64,000 nt of DNA from Chloroflexota bacterium (GCA_947479915.1 CANKAU010000004.1:60655-124654); one strand, 5' to 3'. Positions 18,861 through 27,733 are shown, numbered from the stretch's first letter. Translations and numbers: made by a program. The notes: generated by a model not told the origin, from the letters alone.

Positions 18861-18890
18861 TTCGACACGCCTCGACCGCGTCCGTAAGAT
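18861..18890 (+). promoter_or_regulatory. Promoter of pyrG (TTCGAC-18-TAAGAT)
   Basis: TTCGAC (18861-18866) and TAAGAT (18885-18890) with an 18-bp spacer, about 30 nt before the expected transcript start to ATG interval of pyrG. One of the few promoters here with a plausible -35. Confidence 0.5.
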
Positions 18891-18926
18891 GGGACAAACC
18901 AGACGTCTCCCCCAGGCGCTCACCCC

Positions 18927-20579
18927 ATGACTTCCTACATCTTCGTGACCGGCGGCGTGGTCTCTTCCGTAGGGAAGGGCATTGTCACCGCTTCCCTCGG
19001 CCGCATCCTGAAGGCCCGCGGGCTGCAGGTGTCCATCCTGAAGCTGGACCCCTACATCAACGTGGATCCCGGCACCATGTCGCCCTACCAGCACGGCGAG
19101 GTCTTCGTGACCGACGACGGTGCTGAGACCGACCTGGACCTCGGCCACTACGAGCGCTTCATCGACATCGACCTGACGCGGGGCAATTCCACCTCCTCCG
19201 GGCAGGTGTACGAGGAAGTCATCCGCAAGGAGCGTCGGGGCGACTACCTCGGCGGCACGATCCAGGCGATTCCGCACGTCACGAACGAGATCAAGCGCCG
19301 CATCCGCGCCGCTGGCACCGCGCTGAAGGCGGACGTGGTGGTGGTGGAGGTCGGCGGCACCGTCGGCGACATCGAGAGCCAGCCGTTCCTCGAGGCGATC
19401 TCGCAGATGCGCTACTCGTCGCCCAAGGACGAGACGCTCTCCATCCACGTCACGCTGCTGCCGTACATCGGCTCCACGCACGAGCTGAAGACGAAGCCGA
19501 CGCAGCACTCCGTGCGCGAGCTCCGCGCCTTCGGCATCCAGCCGGACGTGATCGTCGCGCGCTCGGACTTCCCGGTGCCGGAGTCGCTCCGCGAGAAGAT
19601 CGCGCTGTTCTGCAACGTCCAGCGCGAGGCGGTGATCCCGCTGCAGACCGCGGACTCGATCTACGAAGTGCCGCTGATCCTCGAGCGCTCCGGCCTCGGG
19701 CTCATCGTCACGCGCACGCTCGACCTCGGCGAGGCGTCGCCGGACCTGGACGAGTGGACGAGGTTCGTGGAGCGCCTGCAGGCGCCGAAGCGGGCCGCGC
19801 GCATCGGTATCGTCGGCAAGTACGTGGAGCTGCACGACGCCTACCTCTCGATCAAGGAGGCGCTGGTGCACGCCGGAGTCCACCACGAGGCGGAGCTGGA
19901 CCTGCGCTGGATCCACGCCGAGGACCTAGAGACGAACGACGCGGAGCAGGTCATCGGCGACGTCGATGGCGTGATGCTCTGCCCCGGCTTCGGTGACCGC
20001 GGCCTGGAGGGCAAGATCCAGGCCGTCCAGTACGCCCGCGAGCGGAAGATCCCGTACCTGGGCGATTGCCTCGGCCTGCAGATGCTCGTCGTCGAGTTCG
20101 CGCGCAACGTCGCCGGGCTGCCCGAGGCGAACACGACCGAGGCCGACCCGAAGACGCCGTTCCCCGTCATCTCGCTGCTCTCCGAGCAGCAGCAGGTGCA
20201 CGAGCTGGGCGGGACCATGCGCCTGGGCGGTTACGACTGCAACCTCGTGCCCGGCACGAAGGCGGCCGCCGCCTACGGCACGCCGACCGCTCGCGAGCGT
20301 CACCGCCACCGCTACGAGGTGAACAACGCCCTGCTGCCGCAGCTGGAGCAGGCGGGCCTCGTCGTCGCGGGTCGTGACGCGGAGAGCGGCCTCGTGGAGA
20401 TCGTGGAGCTGAAGGACCACCCGTTCATGGTGGGCGCGCAGTTCCACCCGGAGTTCACCAGCCGCCCGAACCGCCCGAACGCGCTGTTCCGCGAGTTCGT
20501 CGGCGCCGCCTGCGACCGCGCCCAGCTCCGCCTCGCGAACGAGGCCGCCGAGGGCGCTGCGGCCTCGAGCGCCATCTAG
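18927..20579 (+). CDS. pyrG: CTP synthase
   Basis: ATP- and glutamine-dependent amination of UTP to CTP. 550 residues: amidoligase domain (YIFVTGGVVSSVGKGIV, LDPYINVDPGTM, GGTVGDIES) then a class I glutaminase domain with the nucleophile in GDCLGLQ and the His-Glu pair in FHPEFTSR. Two small departures: the oxyanion-loop segment that is normally PGGFG reads CPGFG, one Gly shorter, and the residue before the catalytic Cys is Asp instead of the usual Ile. Otherwise complete. Followed by a small membrane protein gene. Confidence 0.97.
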   Translation: MTSYIFVTGGVVSSVGKGIVTASLGRILKARGLQVSILKLDPYINVDPGTMSPYQHGEVFVTDDGAETDLDLGHYERFIDIDLTRGNSTSSGQVYEEVIRKERRGDYLGGTIQAIPHVTNEIKRRIRAAGTALKADVVVVEVGGTVGDIESQPFLEAISQMRYSSPKDETLSIHVTLLPYIGSTHELKTKPTQHSVRELRAFGIQPDVIVARSDFPVPESLREKIALFCNVQREAVIPLQTADSIYEVPLILERSGLGLIVTRTLDLGEASPDLDEWTRFVERLQAPKRAARIGIVGKYVELHDAYLSIKEALVHAGVHHEAELDLRWIHAEDLETNDAEQVIGDVDGVMLCPGFGDRGLEGKIQAVQYARERKIPYLGDCLGLQMLVVEFARNVAGLPEANTTEADPKTPFPVISLLSEQQQVHELGGTMRLGGYDCNLVPGTKAAAAYGTPTARERHRHRYEVNNALLPQLEQAGLVVAGRDAESGLVEIVELKDHPFMVGAQFHPEFTSRPNRPNALFREFVGAACDRAQLRLANEAAEGAAASSAI

Positions 20580-20616
20580 TGCAGGCCGGGGTGGGTTTCC
20601 TCCGTAGGGAGTACGC

Positions 20617-21084
20617 GTGAGTTTCTGGCGGCTGCTTCACATCCTGTCGCTCTGCCTGATGATGGCCGGCGTTGGCGGCACCCTCGTCCCGATCTGGCGG
20701 GCGTGGGCGACCGAGGCGATTGAGCGTCGTGTGATGCTCCTCGACGAGGCGCACCGCAACGAGACGATCATGCTGCTGCCGGGCACGATCGCGATGATGT
20801 TCAGCGGCTACGCATGGGCGACGGCCACCGGCGTGAACGTCATCGTCACGTGGTGGCTGGTGGCGCTGCAGGTGCTGACCATGGTCGACCTGTTCATCTT
20901 CCTGCCGCTGATGGGCGTGGGCCTGCGCCGCGTGCGCTACCTCGCGCTGGCGGCGGCGAAGGAAGGCACCGTGACTGACGAGTTGCGCGACGCCATGTCG
21001 GACAACGTGCCGCTGGTCTTCAGTACGTTGATCGCGCTCACCATCCCGCTGATGGTGTGGCTGCCGATCTTCAAGCCCTTCTAG
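20617..21084 (+). CDS. DUF2269-like small membrane protein
   Basis: 155 residues from GTG 20617 with GGGAG 6 nt upstream. Four hydrophobic segments (about 5-25, 52-70, 78-100, 130-150). The first helix starts FWRLLHILSLCLMMAGVGGTL, similar to DUF2269/CopD-type membrane proteins with a His near the N-terminus. Function unknown; sits between pyrG and the transaldolase gene with short gaps. Confidence 0.6.
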   Translation: MSFWRLLHILSLCLMMAGVGGTLVPIWRAWATEAIERRVMLLDEAHRNETIMLLPGTIAMMFSGYAWATATGVNVIVTWWLVALQVLTMVDLFIFLPLMGVGLRRVRYLALAAAKEGTVTDELRDAMSDNVPLVFSTLIALTIPLMVWLPIFKPF

Positions 21085-21110
21085 TCCCCTAGTCCCTTCG
21101 GGAGCTGACG

Positions 21111-21758
21111 ATGCAGATCTTCATGGACACCGCGAACATCGATGAGATCCGGCGCGGAGCCGCGCTCGGCGTGGTGGACGGCGTCACCACGAACCCCTCG
21201 CTCCTGGCGAAGGAGGGCGTCGAGTATCGCGACCGCGTGCTGGAGATCGCCTCTGTCGTGGACGGCCCGATCTCTGCCGAGTGCATCTCGACCGAGCTCG
21301 AGCCGCTGCTCGCGGAGGCGCGCCGCGTCGCCGCGTGGCACGACAGCGTCGTCGTGAAGATCCCGATGGGCGAGGTCGGCCTGCAGGCGATCAAGCGACT
21401 GTCCGCCGAGGGCATCCGCATCAACACCACGCTGATCTTCTCCGCGAACCAGGCACTGCTCGCCGCGAAGGCCGGCGCGACCTACGTCTCGCCCTTCGTC
21501 GGGCGCCTGAACGACGGCGGCCAGGACGGCCTCGCGGTCATCCGCGAGTCGGTCGAGATCTTCGAGAACTTCGACCTCGACTGCGAGGTGCTCGCCGCCA
21601 GCATCCGCGGCGCACGCGACGTGACCGAGTGCGCGCTGGCGGGATCGCACGTCGCCACGCTGCCGCCCGCGGTGCTGTTCCAGATGATCGGGCACCCGCT
21701 GACGGACAAGGGCATCGAGATCTTCCTGCGCGACGCGCAGAAGTACTCGGCGGTCTAG
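21111..21758 (+). CDS. tal: Transaldolase, fructose-6-phosphate aldolase-like subfamily
   Basis: 215 residues, the size of the short FSA/TalC transaldolases that act in the non-oxidative pentose phosphate pathway. MQIFMDTANIDEIRRG, GVTTNPSLLAKEG and the Schiff-base lysine in VVVKIPM (K83) are as in the family, plus NTTLIFSANQALLAAKAGATYVSPFVGRL. GGGAGCTGACG precedes ATG 21111. Sequence alone does not settle transaldolase versus fructose-6-phosphate aldolase activity. Confidence 0.93.
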   Translation: MQIFMDTANIDEIRRGAALGVVDGVTTNPSLLAKEGVEYRDRVLEIASVVDGPISAECISTELEPLLAEARRVAAWHDSVVVKIPMGEVGLQAIKRLSAEGIRINTTLIFSANQALLAAKAGATYVSPFVGRLNDGGQDGLAVIRESVEIFENFDLDCEVLAASIRGARDVTECALAGSHVATLPPAVLFQMIGHPLTDKGIEIFLRDAQKYSAV

Positions 21759-21824
21759 GCGGCTCGACGCGCGGATCCCCGCGCCGCCGTCCGCATACCT
21801 CGACGAGACGGGAACAACGGCCAC

Positions 21825-21854
21825 TTGCCGAGGTGACAACACATTCGCTACGAT
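21825..21854 (+). promoter_or_regulatory. Promoter of rho (TTGCCG-18-TACGAT)
   Basis: TTGCCG (21825-21830) and TACGAT (21849-21854), 18-bp spacer. It gives a leader of about 90 nt ahead of the rho ATG. In other bacteria rho is autoregulated by termination in its leader; whether this leader does so is inference. Confidence 0.6.
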
Positions 21855-21948
21855 GAAGCCCAGCACCGCGTTCGCGGCTTGCTCCTCAAACCGCCCCTCG
21901 TGATTCCTCAACGCGCCGGGCGACGCATATTTCAGACCAGGCACATAT

Positions 21949-23406
21949 ATGACGAGTTCTCCGCGTGGACGCGAGTTGGCGTCCGCTGATGCCGCGAATC
22001 GACCGCGAGGTCGTCGCCCGGGTGGTAGTAGCGGCGGCGGTCGAGGGCGACCCCGCTCCGGCGGTGGTGGTGGCGGCAACGGCCGAGCCCCCCAGGCCGA
22101 CGTGTCGCTGGAGTCGATGCCCGACATCGACCCCTCGGTTCCCGTCCTCAACATCTCGGAGCTGGAAGACCGGTCGCGCGACGACCTGATCGACCTCGCC
22201 GAGGAAGAGTTCGAGATCGAGAACGCGGCCGGTTACGCGAAGAACGAGCTGATCTTCCGGGTCCTTGAGGCCCAGGCCGAGCGCAACGGCACGATCTTCT
22301 CCGGCGGCATCCTCAACATCGTCGACGACGGCTTCGGCTTCATGCGGGGCGAGCGTCTGCTCCCCGGCCCGAACGACGTGTACGTCTCGCAGTCGCAGAT
22401 CCGCCGCTTCGGCCTCCGCTCCGGCGACTACGTCACGGGCCAGGTGCGCCAGCCGAAGTCGTCCGAGAAGTACTACGGTCTGCTGCGCGTGGACGCGGTC
22501 AACGGCATCGACCCGGAGGAGGCCAAGCGCCGCCCCGACTTCGACAGCCTGACGCCGATCTTCCCGAACAAGATGATGCATCTCGAGACGGCGCAGCACG
22601 AAGTCGGCCAGCGCATGGTCGACCTCTTCTCGCCGATCGGTGGCGGCCAGCGCGGCCTCATCGTCTCGCCGCCGAAGGCCGGCAAGACGATGCTGCTGAA
22701 GTCGATCGCCCACGGCATTGTGCAGAACCACCCGGAGGCGCACCTGATGGTGCTGCTGATCGGTGAGCGCCCCGAGGAAGTCACCGACATGCGTCGCTCC
22801 GTGCGTGGCGAGGTTATCGCCAGCACCTTCGACGAGCCGGTGGAGGACCACACCCGCGTCGCCGAGGCAGCGCTGGAGCGCGCGAAGCGCCTGGTGGAGG
22901 GCGGCACCGACGTCGTGATCCTGATGGACTCGATCACGCGACTGGCCCGCGCCTACAACACCGCCATGCCCACCAGCGGCCGCACGCTGTCCGGTGGTAT
23001 GGACCCGATCGCCCTCTACCCGCCCAAGCGCTTCTTCGGCGCGGCCCGCAACACGGAAGAGGGCGGCAGCCTGACGATCATCGCGACCTGCCTCGTGGAG
23101 ACGGGCTCGCGCATGGACGACGTCATTTTCGAGGAGTTCAAGGGCACCGGTAACATGGAGCTCCGGCTCACCCGGCGCCTCGCGGAGAAGCGCGTCTTCC
23201 CCGCGATCGACGTCCTCGGATCGTCGACCCGCCGCGAGGATCTGCTCTTCGAGGCGGACGAGCTGCGCCAGGTCTGGCTGCTCCGCCGCATGGCTTCCAT
23301 GCTGGAGGAGGACTCCTCGGACGCCGCCGAGCGCATCATCGACCGCCTGTCGAAGACGCCGACGAACGCCGAGTTCCTGGCGACGCTGAAGACAGACGTC
23401 ATCTAG
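21949..23406 (+). CDS. rho: Transcription termination factor Rho
   Basis: Hexameric RNA-dependent ATPase helicase that terminates transcription. 485 residues. An N-terminal Gly/Arg-rich low-complexity head (about 1-50) precedes the Rho N domain ([24 protein letters not shown] style) and RNA-binding OB fold ([15 protein letters not shown]). The Walker [13 protein letters not shown] (about 239-250), [14 protein letters not shown] and the Q/R-loop segments are intact. Glycine/arginine-rich insertions of this kind are known in high-G+C bacteria, where they add RNA affinity. A terminator follows. Confidence 0.98.
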   Translation: MTSSPRGRELASADAANRPRGRRPGGSSGGGRGRPRSGGGGGGNGRAPQADVSLESMPDIDPSVPVLNISELEDRSRDDLIDLAEEEFEIENAAGYAKNELIFRVLEAQAERNGTIFSGGILNIVDDGFGFMRGERLLPGPNDVYVSQSQIRRFGLRSGDYVTGQVRQPKSSEKYYGLLRVDAVNGIDPEEAKRRPDFDSLTPIFPNKMMHLETAQHEVGQRMVDLFSPIGGGQRGLIVSPPKAGKTMLLKSIAHGIVQNHPEAHLMVLLIGERPEEVTDMRRSVRGEVIASTFDEPVEDHTRVAEAALERAKRLVEGGTDVVILMDSITRLARAYNTAMPTSGRTLSGGMDPIALYPPKRFFGAARNTEEGGSLTIIATCLVETGSRMDDVIFEEFKGTGNMELRLTRRLAEKRVFPAIDVLGSSTRREDLLFEADELRQVWLLRRMASMLEEDSSDAAERIIDRLSKTPTNAEFLATLKTDVI

Positions 23407-23505
23407 GTCGGGCTCGCCGCGCCCACGCCCGTAGAGGGTGCGTGCGCGGCGCTGGTGGACCGCTGAGGTCGGTGCGACCGGCATTCGAATGACACGGCAG
23501 ACGAA

Positions 23506-23542
23506 CAACGGCGGGCATCGCAAGGTGCCCGCCGTTGCATTT
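23506..23542 (+). terminator. Intrinsic terminator of rho
   Basis: 12-bp stem CAACGGCGGGCA/TGCCCGCCGTTG with an 8-nt loop, followed by CATTT. The T-tract is weak, so efficiency is uncertain. Confidence 0.65.
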
Positions 23543-23592
23543 CGCAACGACCGAGCGGACCTCGAAGGTCGCACAAACGTGCGCCGAGGGGG

Positions 23593-23623
23593 TTGCCAAG
23601 ACTGCCATAGAGGGTGGTAGCCT
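23593..23623 (+). promoter_or_regulatory. Possible promoter of the LysM-M23 gene (TTGCCA-19-TAGCCT)
   Basis: TTGCCA (23593-23598) and TAGCCT (23618-23623) with a 19-bp spacer. If used, transcription starts near 23630 and the GTG at 23614 cannot be the start codon. Confidence 0.4.
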
Positions 23624-23895
23624 ACCCGAAGTCAGGTGGTTGTGAGAGCGCGCACAAACACGCGCCTTCGGCGGGGCCGACCAACCAACCGGACGCGCGG
23701 CGCTTCCCAGCCAGCCGCGCCTCTGGAAACAGAGAGCAACGCTCGACCCTCCGCAGGGCGAGCACGGAGAGCGCGCGACACCGGGTACCGGTGGCGGGCG
23801 TGCCGCAGGGGAGTCCGCTCATCCAGGGAACGCTTACCCCCGCGCCGGGGCCGCGACGAAGTCGCCGCCTGCTCCGCGCGAGGATCCATCCCACG

Positions 23896-25032
23896 GTGCT
23901 CACGCCTCGCGAGTCACTGCGTCGACCGCTGACGCAGTTCGGCTTCGTCGCCGCGATTTTCGTCACTGTGCTGGGGCTCGGCTTCTTCCCCGTCCAGGTC
24001 GCCGCCGTCACGACGACTCCGAATGTGCAGGCTTCGCGCCTCTCGCTCCCCGGCCTCGCTGCCGTCGCCTCACCTGCTACGTCTGATGCCCTCGTCTCCC
24101 GCGCGGTTCCGCTCACGCTCGTCGCGCCGAACTCCGGCCCCGGCGACGCCGTGGTCCGTCCGTCCGAGGCGATCCCGCGCGACGGCCAGCCTGCTGGCGC
24201 CGCTGGCGATGTGGTGCGCGCCGCAGCAGCCCTGTCGCAGACCGACCGCGTTCCCGTGTTCTTCGAATACAAGGTGCAGACCGGCGACACCGTCTCCGGC
24301 GTCGCCTCGCGCTTCGGCATTCGCTCCTCGTACGTCTCGTGGAACAACGCGGACGTGACGAACGCGAACGCGCTCACGGTGGGTCAGACGCTGCAGGTAC
24401 CGGCGGTCGAGGGCATCATCCACTCCGTCCGCCTCGGCGAGTCCGTCTCCGAGATCGCTGCCCGCTACGACGCGAACGCACAGGACATCATCGAGTTCCG
24501 CGCGAACGGCCTGCAGGGCGACCCGAACCGCCTCCGCGAGGGATCGCAGATCCTCGTCCCGGGTGGCCGCAAGGTGGAGATCGCCGCCACGATCGCCCCG
24601 CCGCGCCAGGCCGCAGCCGCCGCGCCGACGACCGCGCCCCGCACCCCCGCAGTTACCGTTGCTCCGAACAGCGCGTGGTCGTGGCCCGTCCGAGGTCTCC
24701 TGACCTCGCCGTTTGGCCCCTCGCACCCGCTCGGCATCGACGTCGCCGTCCCGGTGGGCACGCCGGTGCAGGCGTCGGCCGCAGGCACGGTCACCTTCGT
24801 CGGCGGCAACCCGTGCTGCTCGTACGGCTACCACATCATCGTGGACAACGGTGCCGGCTACGAAACGCTGTACGCCCACCTCTCCGCATTCGCCGTCGCC
24901 AAGGGCGACAAGGTTGCCGCCGGTCAGCGCATCGGCAGTAGCGGCAACTCCGGTGCCTCCACCGGCCCGCACGTGCACTTCGAACTGCACCTTGGTGGTC
25001 GCGTGCAGGACCCGATGCAGTACCTCCCGTAG
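23896..25032 (+). CDS. LysM-LysM-M23 cell-wall endopeptidase
   Basis: About 378 residues from GTG 23896. A short basic start (TPRESLRRPLTQ) and a hydrophobic segment (about 15-38) export or anchor it. Two LysM domains follow (about 125-170, 175-220: YKVQTGDTVSGVASRFGI and IHSVRLGESVSEIAARY), then an Ala/Thr/Pro linker and an M23 lysostaphin-type domain with SHPLGID (about 266-272), YAHLS and HVHFEL (about 359). It should bind and cut peptidoglycan peptides outside the membrane. The frame is open back to 23614, but a promoter appears inside that stretch; the exact start is uncertain. A terminator follows. Confidence 0.85.
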   Translation: MLTPRESLRRPLTQFGFVAAIFVTVLGLGFFPVQVAAVTTTPNVQASRLSLPGLAAVASPATSDALVSRAVPLTLVAPNSGPGDAVVRPSEAIPRDGQPAGAAGDVVRAAAALSQTDRVPVFFEYKVQTGDTVSGVASRFGIRSSYVSWNNADVTNANALTVGQTLQVPAVEGIIHSVRLGESVSEIAARYDANAQDIIEFRANGLQGDPNRLREGSQILVPGGRKVEIAATIAPPRQAAAAAPTTAPRTPAVTVAPNSAWSWPVRGLLTSPFGPSHPLGIDVAVPVGTPVQASAAGTVTFVGGNPCCSYGYHIIVDNGAGYETLYAHLSAFAVAKGDKVAAGQRIGSSGNSGASTGPHVHFELHLGGRVQDPMQYLP

Positions 25033-25054
25033 CGAGCTGCCTCACGAGTACACA

Positions 25055-25088
25055 AGAAGAGCCGCCCATCGGGCGGCTCTTCTGTTTG
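25055..25088 (+). terminator. Intrinsic terminator after the LysM-M23 gene
   Basis: Perfect 13-bp stem AGAAGAGCCGCCC/GGGCGGCTCTTCT around loop ATC, followed by GTTTG. It sits between convergent genes, and the flanking AGAAG/CTTCT means it may also work for the opposite strand. Confidence 0.88.
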
Positions 25089-25172
25089 TGCCACGCAGTT
25101 CGGAAAGGAGGGGCGTCCCCGTGGCGAGTGTGGTGATCGCGGCAGCGGCAGGCGTGCCCGCCGGAGTCGCTG

Positions 25173-25826
25173 CTAGGCGCGTGCCTCGAGGATCACGAGA
25201 CGGCGTTCCTCGGTCGCGCCGCGGCGCGCGATGGAGAAGCGCGAGACGGGCTCCTCGGGCTTCAGGGCGAGCGCCTCTGCGAATGCCTTGAGCTCCGCGC
25301 CGTCGCCGGCCGGGTCGTAGCCGACCGGGATCGTGATCGTCGGCTCCAGCGCGCGGATCGCCTTCGCCGCGTCCGCGGGGGACAGCGTGTCGGCGAGGCC
25401 GATCGGCACGATCACAATGTCGACGTCCGAGAGCAGATCGAGCTGCTCCTTGGTCGGGTGGCCACCGAGACCGCCGAGGTGCGCGACGCGCAACTCCTCC
25501 GCCTCGAAGTGCCACAGCACGCTGCGAAGTGCCTCGGGCGGATCGGGCAGGCGGCCCTCGACCTGGCGGAGCGTCGCGCGCACCGACTCGATCAGCACGC
25601 CGCGGATCTCGTACTCACCGGGGCCATCCAGCACCATCGGCGCGCCGTCGGTGGGGGCCACGCTCGCCACGCCGTTCCGCATTGGGTCCTGGTGGCTGAT
25701 GGTGATGATGTGCGCGTCCGGGCGGCCCATGGTGCCGCCGACGGACTTGTCGTACGGATCCATCACCACGGCAGCGGCTCGCGTCCGGATGCGCGTCGCG
25801 GCATGCCCAAGCCAGGTGATGTCCAT
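25173..25826 (-). CDS. Metallo-beta-lactamase-fold protein (COG2220-like), altered metal site
   Basis: 217 residues. ITWLGHAATRI, AAVVMDPYD and ADAHIITISHQDPMRNG follow the beta-sandwich start of UlaG/COG2220 hydrolases, with GEYEIRGV and LGGLGGHPTKEQLD later. The usual HxHxDH metal motif reads SHQDPMRN, so only part of the metal ligands remain; activity is uncertain. ATG 25826 has CGGAGG 6 nt upstream. Stands alone after fabH on the same strand with a 95-bp gap. Confidence 0.72.
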   Translation of the reverse strand: MDITWLGHAATRIRTRAAAVVMDPYDKSVGGTMGRPDAHIITISHQDPMRNGVASVAPTDGAPMVLDGPGEYEIRGVLIESVRATLRQVEGRLPDPPEALRSVLWHFEAEELRVAHLGGLGGHPTKEQLDLLSDVDIVIVPIGLADTLSPADAAKAIRALEPTITIPVGYDPAGDGAELKAFAEALALKPEEPVSRFSIARRGATEERRLVILEARA

Positions 25827-25921
25827 GCGGACCTCCGAGGTCACGAAACGCGGGGGAGTGTCGGTACCTCGATTCTATCCGAGGCAGCGGGGTGCGGCGA
25901 GCCGCGGCGTGTGGTGCGGGA

Positions 25922-26995
25922 TTAGGCCCGCGCCACCGCGCGAGGCGCCTCGAGGCCGGCGCGGGAGGCGCGGACGCCGGCCCACTCCAGCACCATCGCG
26001 CTCCACGAGAGCCCGCCGCCGAACGCGGCGAGGAGCACCCGGTCGCCCGGCTTCAGACGGCCGTCTGCCTCCGCCTCCGCGAGCGCGATCGGGATCGTCG
26101 CGCTGGACGTGTTCCCGTAGCGATCGACGTTCACGTAGACGCGCTCCATCGGCAGGCCCACGCGCTCGGCCATCGCGGTGATGATCCGGCGGTTCGCCTG
26201 GTGCGGCACGCAGAGCGCGATGTCGTCGATGGTCAGCCCCGCCTTCGCGATCGCCTCGGCGGACGTCTCGGAGAGCGCATTGACCGCGCTGCGGAAGACG
26301 GCCGCGCCGTTCATGACGATGTGCGCCTCCTGCGCGAGCGCCGCGCCGAAGGGGTTCGTGGCGCCGGGGGCGCCCGGGGTGCACGGCCCGGAGGCCCACA
26401 GCAGTCCTGCCTGCGATCCATCCGAGCGCAGCAGCATGGCGCCCACGCCGCCCGGCTCGCCCTCGACGGCGCGCTCGACGATCGCGGCGCCGGCGCCGTC
26501 GCCGAAGAGCACGCAGGTGCTGCGGTCGGTCCAGTCGACGATGCGCGTCATCGTCTCGGTGCCCACTACGAGCGCGCGCTGCGAGGTGCCCGCGGCGACG
26601 AACTGCACGGCGGTGGAGAGGGCAGACATGAAGCCGTTGCACGCCGCGTTCACATCGAACGCGCCGGCGCGGCCCGCGCCCACGGCGTGCTGGATGCGCG
26701 TGGCGGAGGCGGGGAACATCCCGTCCGGCGTGCACGTCGCTGCGATGACGAGATCGATCGTGGCCGGGTCGATCTGGGCCGACTCGATCGCGGCGAGGCC
26801 CGCGCGGGCGCCCATGGTGCTGGACGTTTCGTCGGGCGCGGCAACGCGCCGCTCGCGGATGCCGGTGCGCTCCACGATCCACTCGTTCGTGGTGTCCAAG
26901 GTCTGCTCGAGCTCGGCGTTGGTGACGATGCGGTCGGGGACGTAGCGGCCGACGCCGGTGATGCGAGCACCGTACCCCGAGGAGGTGGGGGTCAT
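25922..26995 (-). CDS. fabH: 3-oxoacyl-ACP synthase III (FabH)
   Basis: Starts fatty-acid synthesis by condensing acetyl-CoA (or branched acyl-CoA) with malonyl-ACP. 357 residues. The Cys-His-Asn triad is visible: C119 in VNAACNGF, H265 in VPHQANRR and N295 in GNTSSATIP; TGIRERRVAAPDETSS is the family N-terminal signature. The ATG overlaps the stop of the sigma-factor gene as ATGA, so the two are translationally coupled. A C-terminal extension of about 15 residues (SRAGLEAPRAVARA) is beyond the usual end. Confidence 0.95.
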   Translation of the reverse strand: MTPTSSGYGARITGVGRYVPDRIVTNAELEQTLDTTNEWIVERTGIRERRVAAPDETSSTMGARAGLAAIESAQIDPATIDLVIAATCTPDGMFPASATRIQHAVGAGRAGAFDVNAACNGFMSALSTAVQFVAAGTSQRALVVGTETMTRIVDWTDRSTCVLFGDGAGAAIVERAVEGEPGGVGAMLLRSDGSQAGLLWASGPCTPGAPGATNPFGAALAQEAHIVMNGAAVFRSAVNALSETSAEAIAKAGLTIDDIALCVPHQANRRIITAMAERVGLPMERVYVNVDRYGNTSSATIPIALAEAEADGRLKPGDRVLLAAFGGGLSWSAMVLEWAGVRASRAGLEAPRAVARA

Positions 26996-27579
26996 CGGCG
27001 GCTCCCTTCGCGCGGCGGCCTCACGGTTGAGGAGCCACGCTCTTCATCTCCCAGCAACCGCTGGAGTTCGCGCAGGGTGCGATGGTGCAGTGCCTTCACC
27101 GCCCCCTCGGTTCGCGCCATGATACGGCCAATCTCGGCATTCGAGAGACCGTCGACATACTTCAGAGAGATCAGCTGCTGCCGGTCCGGGGCCAGCGCGC
27201 TGATCGCCGCCCGCACCCGCGCGATGCTCTCGTTCTGTTCGAGGCTCGCCTCGGGGCCGGGTGTCGCGGCGGGAATCTGGAGCGCGGCGTCCAGCGCCTC
27301 GGTCGGGGGGCGGCGGCCGCGGTCGCGGTACCAGTTCACCAGCAGGTTGTGGGCGATGCTCATGAGCCACGCCGGGAAGCCGGCGCCGCGCCCCCGGTAC
27401 TGATCGAGGCCCGCGAGCGCCCGCACGAATGTGCGCGAGGTCAGTTCTTCGGCGTCGCTGGGATTCGAGGTGCGGGAGAGCAGGTAGCGGTAGACCCGAG
27501 GCGCGTGGGCCTCGTACAGGTCGGAGAACGCACTGCGGTCGGGGAGGGCGCCGTCGGCGTCCTCGTGCTGGTCGGGCGT
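26992..27579 (-). CDS. Sigma-70 family (ECF-type) sigma factor, probable ACG start
   Basis: About 195 residues with sigma region 2 (FSDLYEAHAPRVYRYLLSR ... SDAEELTSRTFVRAL ... AWLMSIAHNLLVNWYRDRGR) and region 4 (ISALAPDRQQLISLKYVDGLSNAEIGRIMARTEGAVKALHHRTLRELQ). No ATG, GTG or TTG lies in frame between the -10 TATACT (27623-27618) and region 2. AGGAG (27591-27587) is exactly 7 nt before ACG at 27579, giving TPDQHEDADGALPDRSAFSDLYEAH; I take that as the start. The first GTG (27426) would delete most of region 2. The gene is coupled to fabH through an ATGA overlap. No anti-sigma gene is seen. Confidence 0.8.
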   Translation of the reverse strand, partial: TPDQHEDADGALPDRSAFSDLYEAHAPRVYRYLLSRTSNPSDAEELTSRTFVRALAGLDQYRGRGAGFPAWLMSIAHNLLVNWYRDRGRRPPTEALDAALQIPAATPGPEASLEQNESIARVRAAISALAPDRQQLISLKYVDGLSNAEIGRIMARTEGAVKALHHRTLRELQRLLGDEERGSSTVRPPREGSRR

Positions 27580-27617
27580 AGCGGGACTCCTGCTGCGGGC
27601 GCGCCCTCGGTGTCCGC

Positions 27618-27623
27618 AGTATA
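27618..27623 (-). promoter_or_regulatory. -10 element TATACT for the sigma factor
   Basis: Minus-strand TATACT about 40 nt before the ACG start, in the gap shared with hrcA. No recognisable -35, and no obvious repeated autoregulatory motif. Confidence 0.6.
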
Positions 27624-27703
27624 GGCGGCGCGCCTGCGGGCGCGGGTGGCCGGGGCGCGACCGCGAGGAGGGCGGTTACTACGAAGTCGTAATCGAATCT
27701 GGA

Positions 27704-27733
27704 TTGACCCGCCGGGGGCGGTCTGCCTACAAT
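27704..27733 (+). promoter_or_regulatory. Promoter of hrcA (TTGACC-18-TACAAT)
   Basis: TTGACC (27704-27709) and TACAAT (27728-27733) with an 18-bp spacer, the best sigma-70 promoter in the window. The CIRCE operator begins 10 bases after the -10, so bound HrcA would cover the transcription start. Confidence 0.85.

Larger units (their letters stand above)
23407..23895 (+). other. rho-to-M23 intergenic region and long leader
   Basis: 489 bases with no secure gene. It holds the rho terminator (23506-23542), a promoter (23593-23623), and a G+C-rich leader of about 265 nt with two similar small hairpins built on CGCACaaacGTGCG (around 23571) and GCGCGcacaaacaCGCGC (around 23648). The frame of the downstream peptidase is open across the leader, but its translation looks unlike protein. 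Confidence 0.5.

Noticed and set aside
23624-23895. ydaO (c-di-AMP) or c-di-GMP riboswitch before the LysM-M23 gene
   Set aside because: Conserved strings of those riboswitches are not found in order; only generic hairpins are present.
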